Below, one piece after another: positions 35,558-45,242 of a stretch of DNA of 64,000 bases. Source of the stretch: Gordonia bronchialis DSM 43247 (GTDB lineage: Bacteria > Actinomycetota > Actinomycetes > Mycobacteriales > Mycobacteriaceae); contig NC_013441.1 of NCBI RefSeq assembly GCF_000024785.1, positions 620,001 to 684,000 of the forward strand. Direction: 5' to 3'. The notes under the pieces are model-generated. The model saw only the letters and a program-made list of their open reading frames with translations, did no database searches and was not told where the DNA came from. The first letter of the stretch is position 1. The number at the start of each line of letters is the position of its first letter. Made by a program: the position numbers and the translations under genes.

Positions 35558-37209
35558 AACGTCGGTTGGTGCTACTTCTCACGGTGATCGGCCTCGCGGT
35601 CGCCCTGGTGGCCGGGTGTGGGAGCACCCCCGAGGGTGCTCCGGTGAAGGTGACCGGCGCCGACCTCAACGAGCAACCGCGAGACAACATCCGTGATGGC
35701 GGAAGCCTGACGACCGCCGTGGTTGAGGTGTCCCCGCAGTGGAACACCTTCCAAGCCGATGGCACCGCCTACACGCTGACCTTGTGGCGTTGGTACAACC
35801 CGACTCTCGCGTTCTTCTCACCCGACGGTGAGTACCGTCCCAACCCGGACTACGTGACCCGAGTCGACAAGAAACTCGTCGACGGCAACACCACGGTCAC
35901 CTACACGCTGAACCCGAAGGCGTTCTTCAACGACGGCACACCCATCGACTACCGCGCCTTCGAGGCCACCTGGAAGACCAGCAATGGCACCGATCCTCGC
36001 TATCTGGTCAGTTCCACCGACGGTTACCGCCAGATCGCCTCGGTGACCCGCGGCATCAACGACCGGCAGGTGGTGGTCCGCTTCCGCGGCGTCTATGCCT
36101 GGGTCGACGGTCTGTTCAACTATGTCCTGCACCCCAAGGCCGCCGATCCGGAGCTGTACAACAGTGGCTACCTGCAGAATCCGCATCCCGAGCTAGGTGC
36201 CGGCCCGTACACGATCGCGTCCTATGATCGCAATCAGGGGACCGTGGTCTTCGAACGCAATCCCAAGTGGTGGGGAAACCCGGGCAAACTCGATCGCCGA
36301 GTGTTCCGGCAGATGGAGTCGCAGGCAGCACTCAACGCCTTCCGTAACGGCGAGATCGACGCGAGCGGGGTGGGCACCAAGGACCGTCTGGCACAGGTCC
36401 AGTCCATGGACGGGATTCAGATCCGGACATCGGCGACCCCAGCACAGTCCCTGCTCGTGCTCAACATGCAGGCGGCCATCCTCTCCGACAGCCGCGTCCG
36501 CGAGGCGGTCCTGCGCGGCACGGATCGGGCCACTCTCGCCAAGATCGAGTTCAACGGGCTGAACTACTCCGAACAGTTGCCTGGATCGTTTCTGCTGTAT
36601 CCATTCCAGCCCGGATATGCCGACAACGTCGCCGGCGTCATCGACTACGACCCGGAGAAGGCGAAACAGCTTCTCGACCAAGCCGGTTGGGTTGTCGGGG
36701 GCGACGGTATCCGCGTCAAAGGTGGACAGCGGCTTCGGCTGACGTTCCCCATCCTCGGCGACGATCCCACGCAGCAGAACATCGTCCGTGCCTACCAGTC
36801 GATCCTGAAGAACATCGGTGTCGACCTCAACGTCGTCCAGCGGCCGTCCTCGGACTTCTCAAAGGTGATCACCAACAAGGAATTCGACGCGTTCATGATG
36901 GGGTTCTCGTCAAGCGATCCCTTCGGACTGGCGTACTTCTGCCAGGTGTGGTGCAAGGGATCGCAGCTCAACAAGGCCGGTGCCGGATCGCCGGAACTCG
37001 ACGCCGAGATCCGGCGGGTCGGGCAGATCGCCGACCCGCAGGCGCAGATCGCCGAGGGAAACAAGGTGGAGCGCACGGCTTTCGCTCAGTTCTCCAACCT
37101 TCCGCTGTCCAACGGACCGACGATGGTCGCGGTCAAGTCGGGGCTCGCGAACTACGGTGCCGGGCTGTTCTACGTCGGTCCCGTGGAGGATATCGGCTGG
37201 CAGAAGTAG
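35554..37209 (+). CDS. dppA: Peptide-binding lipoprotein of the ABC transporter (SBP family 5)
   Basis: 551 residues from ATG 35554, overlapping the dppD stop. A lipoprotein signal peptide precedes the lipobox LVAGC (Cys at residue 22), so it is anchored to the outer face of the membrane. The family-5 binding fold is shown by NPTLAFFSPDGEYRPNPDYV, FFNDGTPIDYRAFEATWKT, GAGPYTIASYDRNQGTVVFE and YDPEKAKQLLDQAGW. Mycobacterial homologues bind peptides and some contribute to haem uptake; the ligand here is not known. It ends the operon and is followed by a repeat region. Confidence 0.92.
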   Translation: MKRRLVLLLTVIGLAVALVAGCGSTPEGAPVKVTGADLNEQPRDNIRDGGSLTTAVVEVSPQWNTFQADGTAYTLTLWRWYNPTLAFFSPDGEYRPNPDYVTRVDKKLVDGNTTVTYTLNPKAFFNDGTPIDYRAFEATWKTSNGTDPRYLVSSTDGYRQIASVTRGINDRQVVVRFRGVYAWVDGLFNYVLHPKAADPELYNSGYLQNPHPELGAGPYTIASYDRNQGTVVFERNPKWWGNPGKLDRRVFRQMESQAALNAFRNGEIDASGVGTKDRLAQVQSMDGIQIRTSATPAQSLLVLNMQAAILSDSRVREAVLRGTDRATLAKIEFNGLNYSEQLPGSFLLYPFQPGYADNVAGVIDYDPEKAKQLLDQAGWVVGGDGIRVKGGQRLRLTFPILGDDPTQQNIVRAYQSILKNIGVDLNVVQRPSSDFSKVITNKEFDAFMMGFSSSDPFGLAYFCQVWCKGSQLNKAGAGSPELDAEIRRVGQIADPQAQIAEGNKVERTAFAQFSNLPLSNGPTMVAVKSGLANYGAGLFYVGPVEDIGWQK

Positions 37210-37235
37210 TGTTTGCTGGTTGGAGCCAGCCCCCC

Positions 37236-37406
37236 TGCTGGTTGAGCCGTCCCGAGCCGCTAGGCGAGGGCGCGTCGAAACCTAGAGTGAGACAACAATG
37301 TTCGCCACCGCGATGTGTGCGGGTGGGGCTCGCGATGTCGACTCACTGGTGGTTTCGATACGGCGCGCACTCGCTGTCGCTCGTGCGTGCCGGCTCAACC
37401 AGCCGG
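37236..37406. repeat. Interspersed intergenic repeat, inverted pair
   Basis: Left arm: CTGCTGGTTGAGCCG, then GCGCGTCGAAACC and AGTGAGACAACAATG. Right arm: ACTCACTGGTGGTTTCGATACG, a GCTCG-type core, then CCGGCTCAACCAGC. The arms are reverse-complement copies of the repeat seen near 1539 and 15834, arranged tail to tail. It lies between the convergent dppA and mbtA genes. Confidence 0.75.
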
Positions 37407-37420
37407 AGGGGTGTTCGGGT

Positions 37421-39109
37421 TCAACCGGCAGGAGGGGAGGTCGGCGGGGCCGCGGTGAACTCCTCGACCAGCGCACGTTTGTCGATCTTGCCGACCGGTG
37501 TGACCGGAAGGCGGGTGGCCACGATCACCTGATCGGGGAGCTTGAAAGGGGCCACGCCCTGATCGGTGAGGAAGGTCCGCAGGGTGCGAAGGTCGGCGGC
37601 CGGCGATTTCGGCCCGTCGGTGGGTACCACGACCGCGCAGATACGTTCTCCGAGTGAGTCATCGGGTAATCCGATGACCGCCACCTGGCGAATCGACGGG
37701 TGGGCGAGCAGGCTTTCCTCCACATCGTCGGCGGCCACGTTCTCGCCGGCCCGCACGATGGTGTCCTTGATGCGCCCGGTCACGGCGACGTGTCCGGACG
37801 GCAGGACGCGTACGCGGTCGCCGGACCGATAGAAGCCGTCGTCGGTGAACGACCGGGTGTTGTGGTCGTCGGCCCGGTAGTAGCCGCGGATCGTGTACGG
37901 CCCGCGCACCAACAGTTCGCCCTCGGTGCCCACCGGCACGTCGACACCCGACTCATCGACCACGCGCAACTCGTCGTCGTCGGACATGGGTCGGCCCTGC
38001 GTGGTGTGGACGAGTTCACGCGGATCGTCGAGTCGCGTGTAGCAGATCAGTCCCTCGGCCATGCCGAACACCTGCTGCACGACGTCGCCGAGTGCGGCGT
38101 CGAGCGCGACGGCGTCGGGCTCGGCCAGCTTCGCGCCGCCCACTTGCAACAAACGCAGCGAACTGATGTCGGCGGGCTCCCATTCCGTTGCAGCACACCA
38201 GACCTGGGCAAGGGCGGGGACGAGGGCGGTCACCGTGACGCCGTAGGTCTCGATGAGGTCGAAGGCGGCGTCGGGACTCGGATCGGTTCCCAGCACGATG
38301 TGCCCGCCCGTCGAGATCACCCCCAGCATGCCGGGACAGCACAGCGGGAAGTTATGCGCCCCGGGAAGCGCTACGAGGTAGACGTCGGTGTCGACCAACC
38401 CGGCGATCTCGGCGGATCGTCGGGCGTTGAACGAGTAGTCGTTGTGCGTGCGGGGGATCAGCTTGGGCAGGCCCGTGGTGCCGCCGGAGATCAGGAAGAG
38501 AGCCGGCAGATTCGCGTCGATCCCGTCGGCGCTCGGCAACTCGACGCCGTCCGCGTCCGGCAAGGGCAGGAACCCGCCTGGGTCACCGTCGATGAAGACG
38601 TGCGCGAGGGACTCCACGTCGTCGACGAGATCGGTTGCCAGCGTTCGATGATCGAAGCCGTGCCGACCGTCCTCGGTCACGTAGGCGCTGGCACCGGAGG
38701 TGCGTGCAAGGTGGGTGATCTCGGCTCGACGGTGCGCCGGTAGCGCCATGACCGGCAGCAACCCGGCTCGCATCAGGGCGAACACGTTGACGACGAGTTC
38801 CGCGGTGTTGTTCTGTTGCACCACGACGCGCTGCCCCGGCCGCAGCCCGGCGCGCAGGAAACCCCCGGCACGACGGCGGGTGGCCGCAAGAAGTGCTGCG
38901 TAGGTCAAGGTGCGTGGCGGTTGGGCGCCCGGGTCGGTGAGGGCGGGGCTGTCCGGAGACGATGTCGCGGCGTCGTCCAACAACTGCCACAGTGGGGCGT
39001 CGAGGTAGCAACCGCGCGCGCGATACCGGTCGATGAAGTCGGCGGGACGGGGGACGAAACCGGTGGTCACAGCTGTCGGCGTCGACTCGACGGTCGGTTG
39101 ATCGGGCAT
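37421..39109 (-). CDS. mbtA: Salicyl-AMP ligase of mycobactin-type siderophore synthesis
   Basis: 562 residues with ATG preceded by GAGAGGTC. It activates salicylate with ATP and loads it on the aryl carrier of MbtB. The A3 core reads ISGGTTGLPKLIPRTHNDY; later cores are QVFGMAEGLICYTRLDD, YYRADDHNTRSFTDDGFYRS, GRIKDTIVRAGENVAADDVE and the catalytic Lys in TPVGKIDKRALVEE. The substrate-pocket Asn/His region (GAHNFPLCCPGML) matches aryl-acid ligases. It is divergent from mbtI with 128 bp between starts, and the iron box lies in that gap, so one repressor can control both. Confidence 0.93.
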   Translation of the reverse strand: MPDQPTVESTPTAVTTGFVPRPADFIDRYRARGCYLDAPLWQLLDDAATSSPDSPALTDPGAQPPRTLTYAALLAATRRRAGGFLRAGLRPGQRVVVQQNNTAELVVNVFALMRAGLLPVMALPAHRRAEITHLARTSGASAYVTEDGRHGFDHRTLATDLVDDVESLAHVFIDGDPGGFLPLPDADGVELPSADGIDANLPALFLISGGTTGLPKLIPRTHNDYSFNARRSAEIAGLVDTDVYLVALPGAHNFPLCCPGMLGVISTGGHIVLGTDPSPDAAFDLIETYGVTVTALVPALAQVWCAATEWEPADISSLRLLQVGGAKLAEPDAVALDAALGDVVQQVFGMAEGLICYTRLDDPRELVHTTQGRPMSDDDELRVVDESGVDVPVGTEGELLVRGPYTIRGYYRADDHNTRSFTDDGFYRSGDRVRVLPSGHVAVTGRIKDTIVRAGENVAADDVEESLLAHPSIRQVAVIGLPDDSLGERICAVVVPTDGPKSPAADLRTLRTFLTDQGVAPFKLPDQVIVATRLPVTPVGKIDKRALVEEFTAAPPTSPPAG

Positions 39110-39191
39110 TGATGGGACCTCTCACCTGTGTGCGTCCCGCAGCGGGTGGGCTGGGGCACACAATTCTGGGGTTACCACGACCGGCAACCTC

Positions 39192-39210
39192 GGTTAGGGT
39201 TACCTTAACC
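39192..39210. promoter_or_regulatory. IdeR/DtxR-like iron box
   Basis: GGTTAGGGTTACCTTAACC is a 19-bp interrupted palindrome (mismatch positions 6, 10 and 14). It fits the IdeR/DmdR consensus TTAGGTTAGSCTAACCTAA, best at the TTAGG and TAACC blocks. It lies in the mbtA-mbtI gap, 27 bp before the mbtI start. Fe-loaded IdeR should repress both directions when iron is ample. Confidence 0.75.
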
Positions 39211-39237
39211 GGTCGAGCGAGCACGGAGGTCTGCGTT

Positions 39238-40605
39238 TTGTCGTTGACAGTGGGTGTCGAGGTGGCCGCCGCCGCGGCGGGTGATCGCACCAGGGACGAT
39301 GAGGCTCGTTGGGACTCGGCATCGGTGATCGCCGGGTGGGCGGCCGACGGAGGTTTCAGCGACTACGTCGCCTACGAACGGGACGGCGAATGGACCTTTG
39401 CCGCCGGTGCCCGCGCACGTGTGGTGCTGACTGCCGAGTCGATCGCGATCACCGAAGACGGGACCACCGTCGAATCGCCGTGGTCGGGACGCGCATCCAC
39501 TGCGCTGTCGAGAGCGCTCGGCGCACTCGAGAGCGACAACTGGGATGCGCTCGGCTATCTCAACTTCGACTTCTGCGCGGCCCACCACGACCTGGCCCAC
39601 CTCGTCCCGTCCGGGTCGGTGCTCGCCCACCTCATCGTCCCCGAGGTCACCGTGGTCGTGACCGCCGACGACATCCGATTCGGACGCTGTGACAGCGCGA
39701 CCCGAGCACGGCTGACGGCCCTTGCCGAGCGGGGGTGGATTGAACCCACACCGTCGCCGGTCGACGTGCGGACCGATGCGGACGGGTTCACCGAACGCGT
39801 GGGCCGCGCCCTGGCTGAGATCGACCGCGGTGATTACCAGAAGGTCATCCTGTCCCGGCAGGTCGCCGTCCCCTATGACATCGATCTGCCCGCCACCTAT
39901 GCCCTCGGCCGTCGCCACAACAATCCCGCCCGCTCGTTCCTCTTCTCGCTCGACGGCATGTCCGCGGCCGGTTTCAGTCCCGAACTCGTTGTCTCCGTAG
40001 ATATCAACGGTTCGGTGACCACCGAGCCGTTGGCCGGAACCCGGGCGATCGGGGCTTCTGCCGAGGATGACGCCCGGCATCGACGGCAGCTGATGACCGA
40101 TGCCAAAGAGATTGCCGAACATGCTATTTCGGTCAAGGCCTGCTATTCCGAGATCGAGTCGGTCGCGGCGCCGGACACCACGGCGGTGACCGAGTTCATG
40201 GCCATCCGGCGTCGTGGCAGCGTCCAGCATCTGGCGTCGACGGTACGCGGGCAGCTCGCCGCGCACCACGATCCGTGGCAGGCACTGGAGGCGCTGTTCC
40301 CGTCCATCACTGCTTCTGGAATTCCGAAAACACCTGCGCTGGAAGCGATCTACCGACTCGAGGAGCACCGCCGAGGTCTGTACTCCGGTGCCGTGCTCAC
40401 CGCGTCGTCGGCGGGGCAACTCGAGGCGACCCTGGCACTGCGCACCGTCTTCGCGTCCGCGGAGGGCGCATGGATTCGGGCCGGTGCCGGGATCGTCGGG
40501 CAGTCGACGCCGGAGCGTGAGTACGAGGAGACCTGCGAGAAGCTGAGCAGCGTCGCACCCTTCCTGGTGCGCCGCGCCGAGGTGCGGGAAGGTGCCGGGA
40601 AGTGA
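39238..40605 (+). CDS. mbtI: Salicylate synthase (chorismate to salicylate)
   Basis: 455 residues from TTG 39238, with GGAGG eight bases upstream deciding the start. It is a chorismate-utilising enzyme that isomerises chorismate and removes pyruvate. The family core reads RGDYQKVILSRQV (catalytic Lys), SFLFSLDGMSAAGFSPELVV, TTEPLAGTRAIG, QLMTDAKEIAEHAISV, and AWIRAGAGIVGQSTPEREYE at the end. Mg ligands are the Glu residues in these segments. Its stop overlaps the mbtB start (GTGA). It is expected to be repressed by IdeR. Confidence 0.93.
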   Translation: MSLTVGVEVAAAAAGDRTRDDEARWDSASVIAGWAADGGFSDYVAYERDGEWTFAAGARARVVLTAESIAITEDGTTVESPWSGRASTALSRALGALESDNWDALGYLNFDFCAAHHDLAHLVPSGSVLAHLIVPEVTVVVTADDIRFGRCDSATRARLTALAERGWIEPTPSPVDVRTDADGFTERVGRALAEIDRGDYQKVILSRQVAVPYDIDLPATYALGRRHNNPARSFLFSLDGMSAAGFSPELVVSVDINGSVTTEPLAGTRAIGASAEDDARHRRQLMTDAKEIAEHAISVKACYSEIESVAAPDTTAVTEFMAIRRRGSVQHLASTVRGQLAAHHDPWQALEALFPSITASGIPKTPALEAIYRLEEHRRGLYSGAVLTASSAGQLEATLALRTVFASAEGAWIRAGAGIVGQSTPEREYEETCEKLSSVAPFLVRRAEVREGAGK

Positions 40606-43600
40606 GTTCGCAGACCGACGTCCGCCAGAAAGTGGCTGAGGCCCTCGGTATCTCAGAATACGAGATCGGCGACGCCGATGACCTCATCGAACTCGGGCTG
40701 GACTCCATCCGGATCATGAAGATCGCCGGCGGATGGCGCAAACAAGGGCACCGCCTGAACTTCGCGCAACTCGCCGCCGAACCGACCGTGGCGGCATGGG
40801 CGGCACGGCTCGACGAGACCCGGCCCGAGACCGCCACATCGCCCGCTGAGGACGAGGCTCACGTGGCGCACGAACCGTCGGCGCAGGAGTCGGTGGACCT
40901 GGAGTCGGTCGACCGGGCCGACGATCCGTTCCCACTCGCGCCCATGCAGCACGCCTTCTGGATAGGTCGTTCCGACGTCGCCGAGCTCGGTGGTGTCGCC
41001 GCGCACCTGTACGTCGAATTCGACGGCGACGGAATAGATCCGGCACGACTCGGCGAGGCCATGCGGAGGCTCGTGCGCCTGCACCCGATGCTCCGGGCCC
41101 GGTTCCTTCCCGACGGCACCCAGCAGGTCCTCGACGACCTGCCGCACAATCCGTTCCGGGTTCACGATCTGCGCCAAGCCGGCGCCGAACAGGTGGCCGA
41201 CGAACTCGACCGGCGCCGCGAGGAGAAGAGCCATCAGGTTCTCGATGTCGCCGCCGGAGAGGTTGTCGACCTCACCGTCACCCTGCTGCCCGACGGCCGC
41301 CACCGCATCCACTTCGACATCGACATGCTGGCCGCCGACGCCATGAGCTACCGGTTGCTGCTCGCCGATCTCGTCGCACTCTACGACGGCGCCCAACCGG
41401 CACCCGCGGCGTTCACGTACCGGGATTACCTGAATCATCGTGCCGCCCATCCTGATCCGGACCGGGAATCCGATCAGCAATGGTGGCGTCGACGTCTCCC
41501 CGAACTGCCACTCGGCCCGGCGCTACCCGCACGCACCGGCGGTCCCGCCGACAGCACACGGGTCGTCCGCTTTCACCGCTGGCTGGACCCCACGGTCAAA
41601 CAGCAACTGCTCGATGCCGCCCACCGGCAGGGCATCACCCCGGCGATCGCCCTCGCCGCGGTCTTCGCCGCGACCATTCGCGGCTGGTCCGGCGCGGACC
41701 GATTCCTGCTGAATGTCCCGCTGTTCCATCGCGAGCAGATCCACCCGGACGTGGACAGACTGTCCGGCGATTTCAGTTCCTCGGTGCTGATCGACGTCGA
41801 CGCCGACAGTGCCGATTCGCTGCTGTCACTGGCGCAGGCAATGCAGAAGACGATGCACGCCAACGGGTCCCATGCCGGCTACGGTGCTCTCGACGTCCTG
41901 CGTGATCTCGGCCGGCAGCACGGTGAGCACGTGCTGGCGCCGGTCGTCTACACGAGCGCGCTCGGGCTGGGCGAGTTGTTCTCCGACGACGTGCTCGACC
42001 GGTTGGGTGAGCCGACGTGGATCATCTCGCAGGGTCCGCAGGTGACGCTCGACGCACAGGTGACCGAGGTACGCGGTGGGCTCCTGCTCAACTGGGATGT
42101 GCGATCGGCAGCCTTCCCCGACGGCGTGGTGGACGCGATGTTCACCCGTTACACGTCGATGATCGACGAACTCATCGGCACCGACGGCGGCTGGGACCGG
42201 CCCGTCGTCGACGCCCTACCCGCCGAGCAGCGAGCGGTCCGCGACCGGGTCAACGACACCGCCGGTCCGTCGACTGGCCGTGTGCTGCATCAGGAGTTCT
42301 TCGCCATCGCCGGACGTGAACCGCACCGGACCGCGCTGCTCTGGGACGGGGGCAGCGCCACCTATGGGGAACTCGCCGACGACGCGCTCGCGGTCGCGGC
42401 GGCGTTGCATGCGGCCGGCGCGGGTGTCGGTGATGCCGTCGCCGTGCAGGTGCCCAAGGGTCCGGATCAGGTAGCGGCCACTCTCGGTGTGTTCGCGGCG
42501 GGGTGCGTCTGGGTGCCGATTGCGCACGACCACCCGCCCGCCCGACGCGCCACCATCCTGGACACCGGAGGGATTCGCCACCTGCTCGGCGTCGATGTGC
42601 CTGCGGGAGTGCCGGATTCGGTCACCGTCATCGATCTCGCGTCGGCGCGTACCGCGGTGCCGCGCGACGCGCCGGTCGTCGGTGATCCCGAAGATGTGGC
42701 CTACGTACTGTTCACCTCCGGCTCCACCGGTACCCCCAAGGGTGTCGAGGTTCCGCACCGTGCGGCGATGAACACCATCGACGACGTCAACGAGCGCTTC
42801 GGCGTCGGACCCGACGACCGCTCCCTCACCGTGGCCGCACTCGAATTCGACATCTCCGTCTACGACATCTTCGGCCTGTACAGCGCGGGCGGTGCCGTGG
42901 TCGCCGTCAGTGGTGACGCCGCACGTGACCCCGCAGCATGGGCGGAACTCATTCGGCGGCACCGGGTATCGATCCTCACCTGCGTACCGAGTGCGCTGGA
43001 CATGTTGCTGACCGCCGCACACACAGACCCGCTCGGCCTCGGTGATTCGTTGCGCGCCACTCTCCTCGGCGGCGATTGGGTGGGCACCGACCTGCCCGGG
43101 CGGTTGCATGCGCTGGTCCCGGGGGCGCGCTTCGCCGGCCTCGGCGGTGCCACCGAGATCGCCATCCACGGCACCGTGTGCGAGGTGCCGCCGACCTCGG
43201 CGGTACCCGAACACTGGCGGGCGATCCCGTTCGGCACGCCGTTGCGCAATGTGGTGTGCCGGGTGGTCGACGCCGCCGGCCGTGACTGTCCCGACTGGGT
43301 GACCGGCGAGCTGTGGGTGGGCGGCGCCGGCGTCGCCCACGGCTACCGAAACGACCCCGAACGAACCGCGCAGCGATTCGTCACCGTCGACGGAATCCGT
43401 TGGTACCGCACCGGTGACCTGGCCCGCTACTGGCCGGACGGGACCATCGAGTTCCTCGGGCGTGCCGATCACCAGGTGAAAATCCGTGGCTTCCGAGTCG
43501 AACTCGGTGAGGTCGAGGGTGCCCTGCGCGCTCTGCCCGGCGTGCGCACCGCGGTCGCGAGTCTGGTCGCCGACGGTGGCCGGTCGCTGGCAGCGGTGAT

Positions 43601-44126
43601 CACCGTCGACGACGACGGGCCATCCGATGGGGCGGCCGTGGCGGACGCGTTGCGCGCGGTCCTGCCCGCCTACATGGTGCCGTCCACCGTCGTGATCGTC
43701 GATGCCATCCCGTTGACCTCCAACGGAAAGCATGATCGGCGCGCCATCACGACGCTGCTCAGCCGGCAGACGGCGAGAAATGAGATCGTCGGCCCGGCAG
43801 GCGATCTGGAAGAGGCGTTGCGTGCGGTCGTCGCCGAGCTGATCTCCCGGCCGGCCGACGAGATCGGTGTCACCGACGACTTCTTCGCCATCGGCGGCGA
43901 CTCCGTGTTGGCCACCACTCTGGTTGCCCGGGTCCGGGAATGGCTGGACGCACCGCAGGCCGGTGTGCGTGATGTGTTCGCCACCAGGACAATCCGTGCC
44001 CTCGCCCGACGACTCGATGAGACGGATGAGCGCCCGGGACGGCTCGCCGAGGTGGCTGCGCTCTACCTCGAGGTCGCCGCCATGGATGACGAGGCCGTCG
44101 CGGCCGAGGTGGGTGGCCTGCCCTAG
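40602..44126 (+). CDS. mbtB: Mycobactin NRPS ArCP-Cy-A-PCP (MbtB-like)
   Basis: 1174 residues with a GTG start overlapping mbtI. Domain order: aryl carrier protein 5-75 (ELGLDSIRIMKI); heterocyclisation domain 105-530 (MQHAFWIGRSDVAELGG, DxxxxDxxS motif DMLAADAMS); adenylation domain 545-1030 (LFTSGSTGTPKGVEVPHRAA, EFDISVYDIFGLY, GELWVGGAGVAHGYRNDPER, GRADHQVKIRGFRVELGEVE); peptidyl carrier 1060-1135 (FFAIGGDSVLATTL). It joins salicylate to Ser or Thr and closes an oxazoline ring. It lacks the C-terminal thioesterase described for mycobacterial MbtB. Its stop codon TAG was the insertion point of the adjacent IS and MITE. Confidence 0.92.
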   Translation: MSSQTDVRQKVAEALGISEYEIGDADDLIELGLDSIRIMKIAGGWRKQGHRLNFAQLAAEPTVAAWAARLDETRPETATSPAEDEAHVAHEPSAQESVDLESVDRADDPFPLAPMQHAFWIGRSDVAELGGVAAHLYVEFDGDGIDPARLGEAMRRLVRLHPMLRARFLPDGTQQVLDDLPHNPFRVHDLRQAGAEQVADELDRRREEKSHQVLDVAAGEVVDLTVTLLPDGRHRIHFDIDMLAADAMSYRLLLADLVALYDGAQPAPAAFTYRDYLNHRAAHPDPDRESDQQWWRRRLPELPLGPALPARTGGPADSTRVVRFHRWLDPTVKQQLLDAAHRQGITPAIALAAVFAATIRGWSGADRFLLNVPLFHREQIHPDVDRLSGDFSSSVLIDVDADSADSLLSLAQAMQKTMHANGSHAGYGALDVLRDLGRQHGEHVLAPVVYTSALGLGELFSDDVLDRLGEPTWIISQGPQVTLDAQVTEVRGGLLLNWDVRSAAFPDGVVDAMFTRYTSMIDELIGTDGGWDRPVVDALPAEQRAVRDRVNDTAGPSTGRVLHQEFFAIAGREPHRTALLWDGGSATYGELADDALAVAAALHAAGAGVGDAVAVQVPKGPDQVAATLGVFAAGCVWVPIAHDHPPARRATILDTGGIRHLLGVDVPAGVPDSVTVIDLASARTAVPRDAPVVGDPEDVAYVLFTSGSTGTPKGVEVPHRAAMNTIDDVNERFGVGPDDRSLTVAALEFDISVYDIFGLYSAGGAVVAVSGDAARDPAAWAELIRRHRVSILTCVPSALDMLLTAAHTDPLGLGDSLRATLLGGDWVGTDLPGRLHALVPGARFAGLGGATEIAIHGTVCEVPPTSAVPEHWRAIPFGTPLRNVVCRVVDAAGRDCPDWVTGELWVGGAGVAHGYRNDPERTAQRFVTVDGIRWYRTGDLARYWPDGTIEFLGRADHQVKIRGFRVELGEVEGALRALPGVRTAVASLVADGGRSLAAVITVDDDGPSDGAAVADALRAVLPAYMVPSTVVIVDAIPLTSNGKHDRRAITTLLSRQTARNEIVGPAGDLEEALRAVVAELISRPADEIGVTDDFFAIGGDSVLATTLVARVREWLDAPQAGVRDVFATRTIRALARRLDETDERPGRLAEVAALYLEVAAMDDEAVAAEVGGLP

Positions 44127-45196
44127 TGGCCCGTGTTTGAAATTCGTTTACGTTTGATTTTGTCGAGTATTTCATTCGCGGGTTTGGTCCACACAAATGG
44201 TTCGCAGCGGGTGTTCCAGCTGGTGACGAATCGGCGGATGGCGGCGACGAGGTCGGGAACGCTGGTGAAGGTGCCGCGGTGGATCGCTTGGCGTTCGATG
44301 ATGGCGAACCAGGCCTCGATCATGTTCATCCAGGATCCGGAAGTCGGTGTGAAATGCACTGTGATCCGGGGGTTCTGGGCGAGCCAGTCCTTTACCTCGG
44401 CTTTCTTGTGGGTGCCGTAGTTGTCCATGACCAGGTGCAGGTGGTGGTCGGGATAGGTTTTCGCGACGTGTTTGAGGAACGCGAGGAACTCTTGATGGCG
44501 GTGACGCGGTTTGCATTGGGTGGTGACCTCGCCGGTGGCGATGTTTAGTGCGGCGAACAAGGTCGTGGTGCCGTGACGAATGTAATCATGCGTGCGTTGC
44601 TCGCAGTGCCCCGGCGCCATCGGCAACGTCGGTTGAGTGCGGTCGAGAGCCTGGATCTGGCTTTTCTCATCGATGCTGAGCACGATCGCATTCTCCGGCG
44701 GATTCATATACAGGCCAACAACATCGACCACCTTGGCGTCGAGGTCGGGGTCGTTGGAGAACTTGAACGTCTCGCTGCGCCAGGGGGTGACCTTGTACTT
44801 GCGCCACACCCGCGAGACCGTGGTGTGATCGACCCCGACCCGCGGCGCCAACAAGCGGGCCGACCAGTGGGTGACTCCCAGAGATTTCGGTGGCCGCTGC
44901 AAGGTGGCGGCGATGATCTTGGACTCGTCAATCTCGGTCGGGCGCCCCGAGCGCTGCTCATCGACCAACGCCTCCACCCCACCAACCCGGTAGCGCTGCA
45001 GCCACTTGTCGACCGTCGGCCGTGACACCCCCACCACCGCGGCAATGTCGGCCTTCGCTGTTCCATCGGCTGACATCAAACACATCCGAGCCCGCCGCGT
45101 CAGACCGGCCGGCGTCGTCGAAGCCCGCACCAACCCCTCCAACCGTGCCCGATCCCCATCAACCAACAACAGCGGAGCCGCAGCACGATTCACCAT
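44123..45196 (-). CDS. IS630-family transposase
   Basis: 357 residues from ATG 45196; a GTG six bases earlier is an alternative start. The N-terminal HTH (AKADIAAVVGVSRPTVDKWL) and a second winged helix (HWSARLLAPRVGVDHTTVSR) bind the ends. The DDE triad is visible: IVLSIDEKSQIQAL, LHLVMDNYGTHKKA and PTSGSWMNMIEAWFAI. It appears complete and probably active. Its stop codon (TAG at 44125-44123) is made of target TA and the flanking C, so the gene end depends on the insertion site. The C-terminus reads RISNTGH, encoded inside the left inverted repeat. Confidence 0.92.
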   Translation of the reverse strand: MVNRAAAPLLLVDGDRARLEGLVRASTTPAGLTRRARMCLMSADGTAKADIAAVVGVSRPTVDKWLQRYRVGGVEALVDEQRSGRPTEIDESKIIAATLQRPPKSLGVTHWSARLLAPRVGVDHTTVSRVWRKYKVTPWRSETFKFSNDPDLDAKVVDVVGLYMNPPENAIVLSIDEKSQIQALDRTQPTLPMAPGHCEQRTHDYIRHGTTTLFAALNIATGEVTTQCKPRHRHQEFLAFLKHVAKTYPDHHLHLVMDNYGTHKKAEVKDWLAQNPRITVHFTPTSGSWMNMIEAWFAIIERQAIHRGTFTSVPDLVAAIRRFVTSWNTRCEPFVWTKPANEILDKIKRKRISNTGH

Positions 45197-45240
45197 TCCC
45201 ACATACTATCAAACGTAAACTATTTTATCCCCCGGACCAC
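44126..45240 (-). mobile_element. IS630-family insertion sequence (1115 bp)
   Basis: Ends GTGGCCCG and CGGACCAC are imperfect inverted repeats of about 31 bp (roughly 23 matching), with ACGTTTG in the inner half of both. The element is flanked by the dinucleotide TA at 44124-44125 and 45241-45242, the usual IS630 target duplication. A single complete transposase gene fills it. A MITE with related ends abuts it at the shared TA. It stands between mbtB and mbtE. Confidence 0.92.
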
Positions 45241-45242
45241 TA

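Noticed and set aside
40602..44126. Truncation of mbtB by the IS insertion
   Set aside because: The element lies in the stop codon and restores it. The carrier domain and a normal-looking tail are complete, so there is no sign of lost coding sequence.
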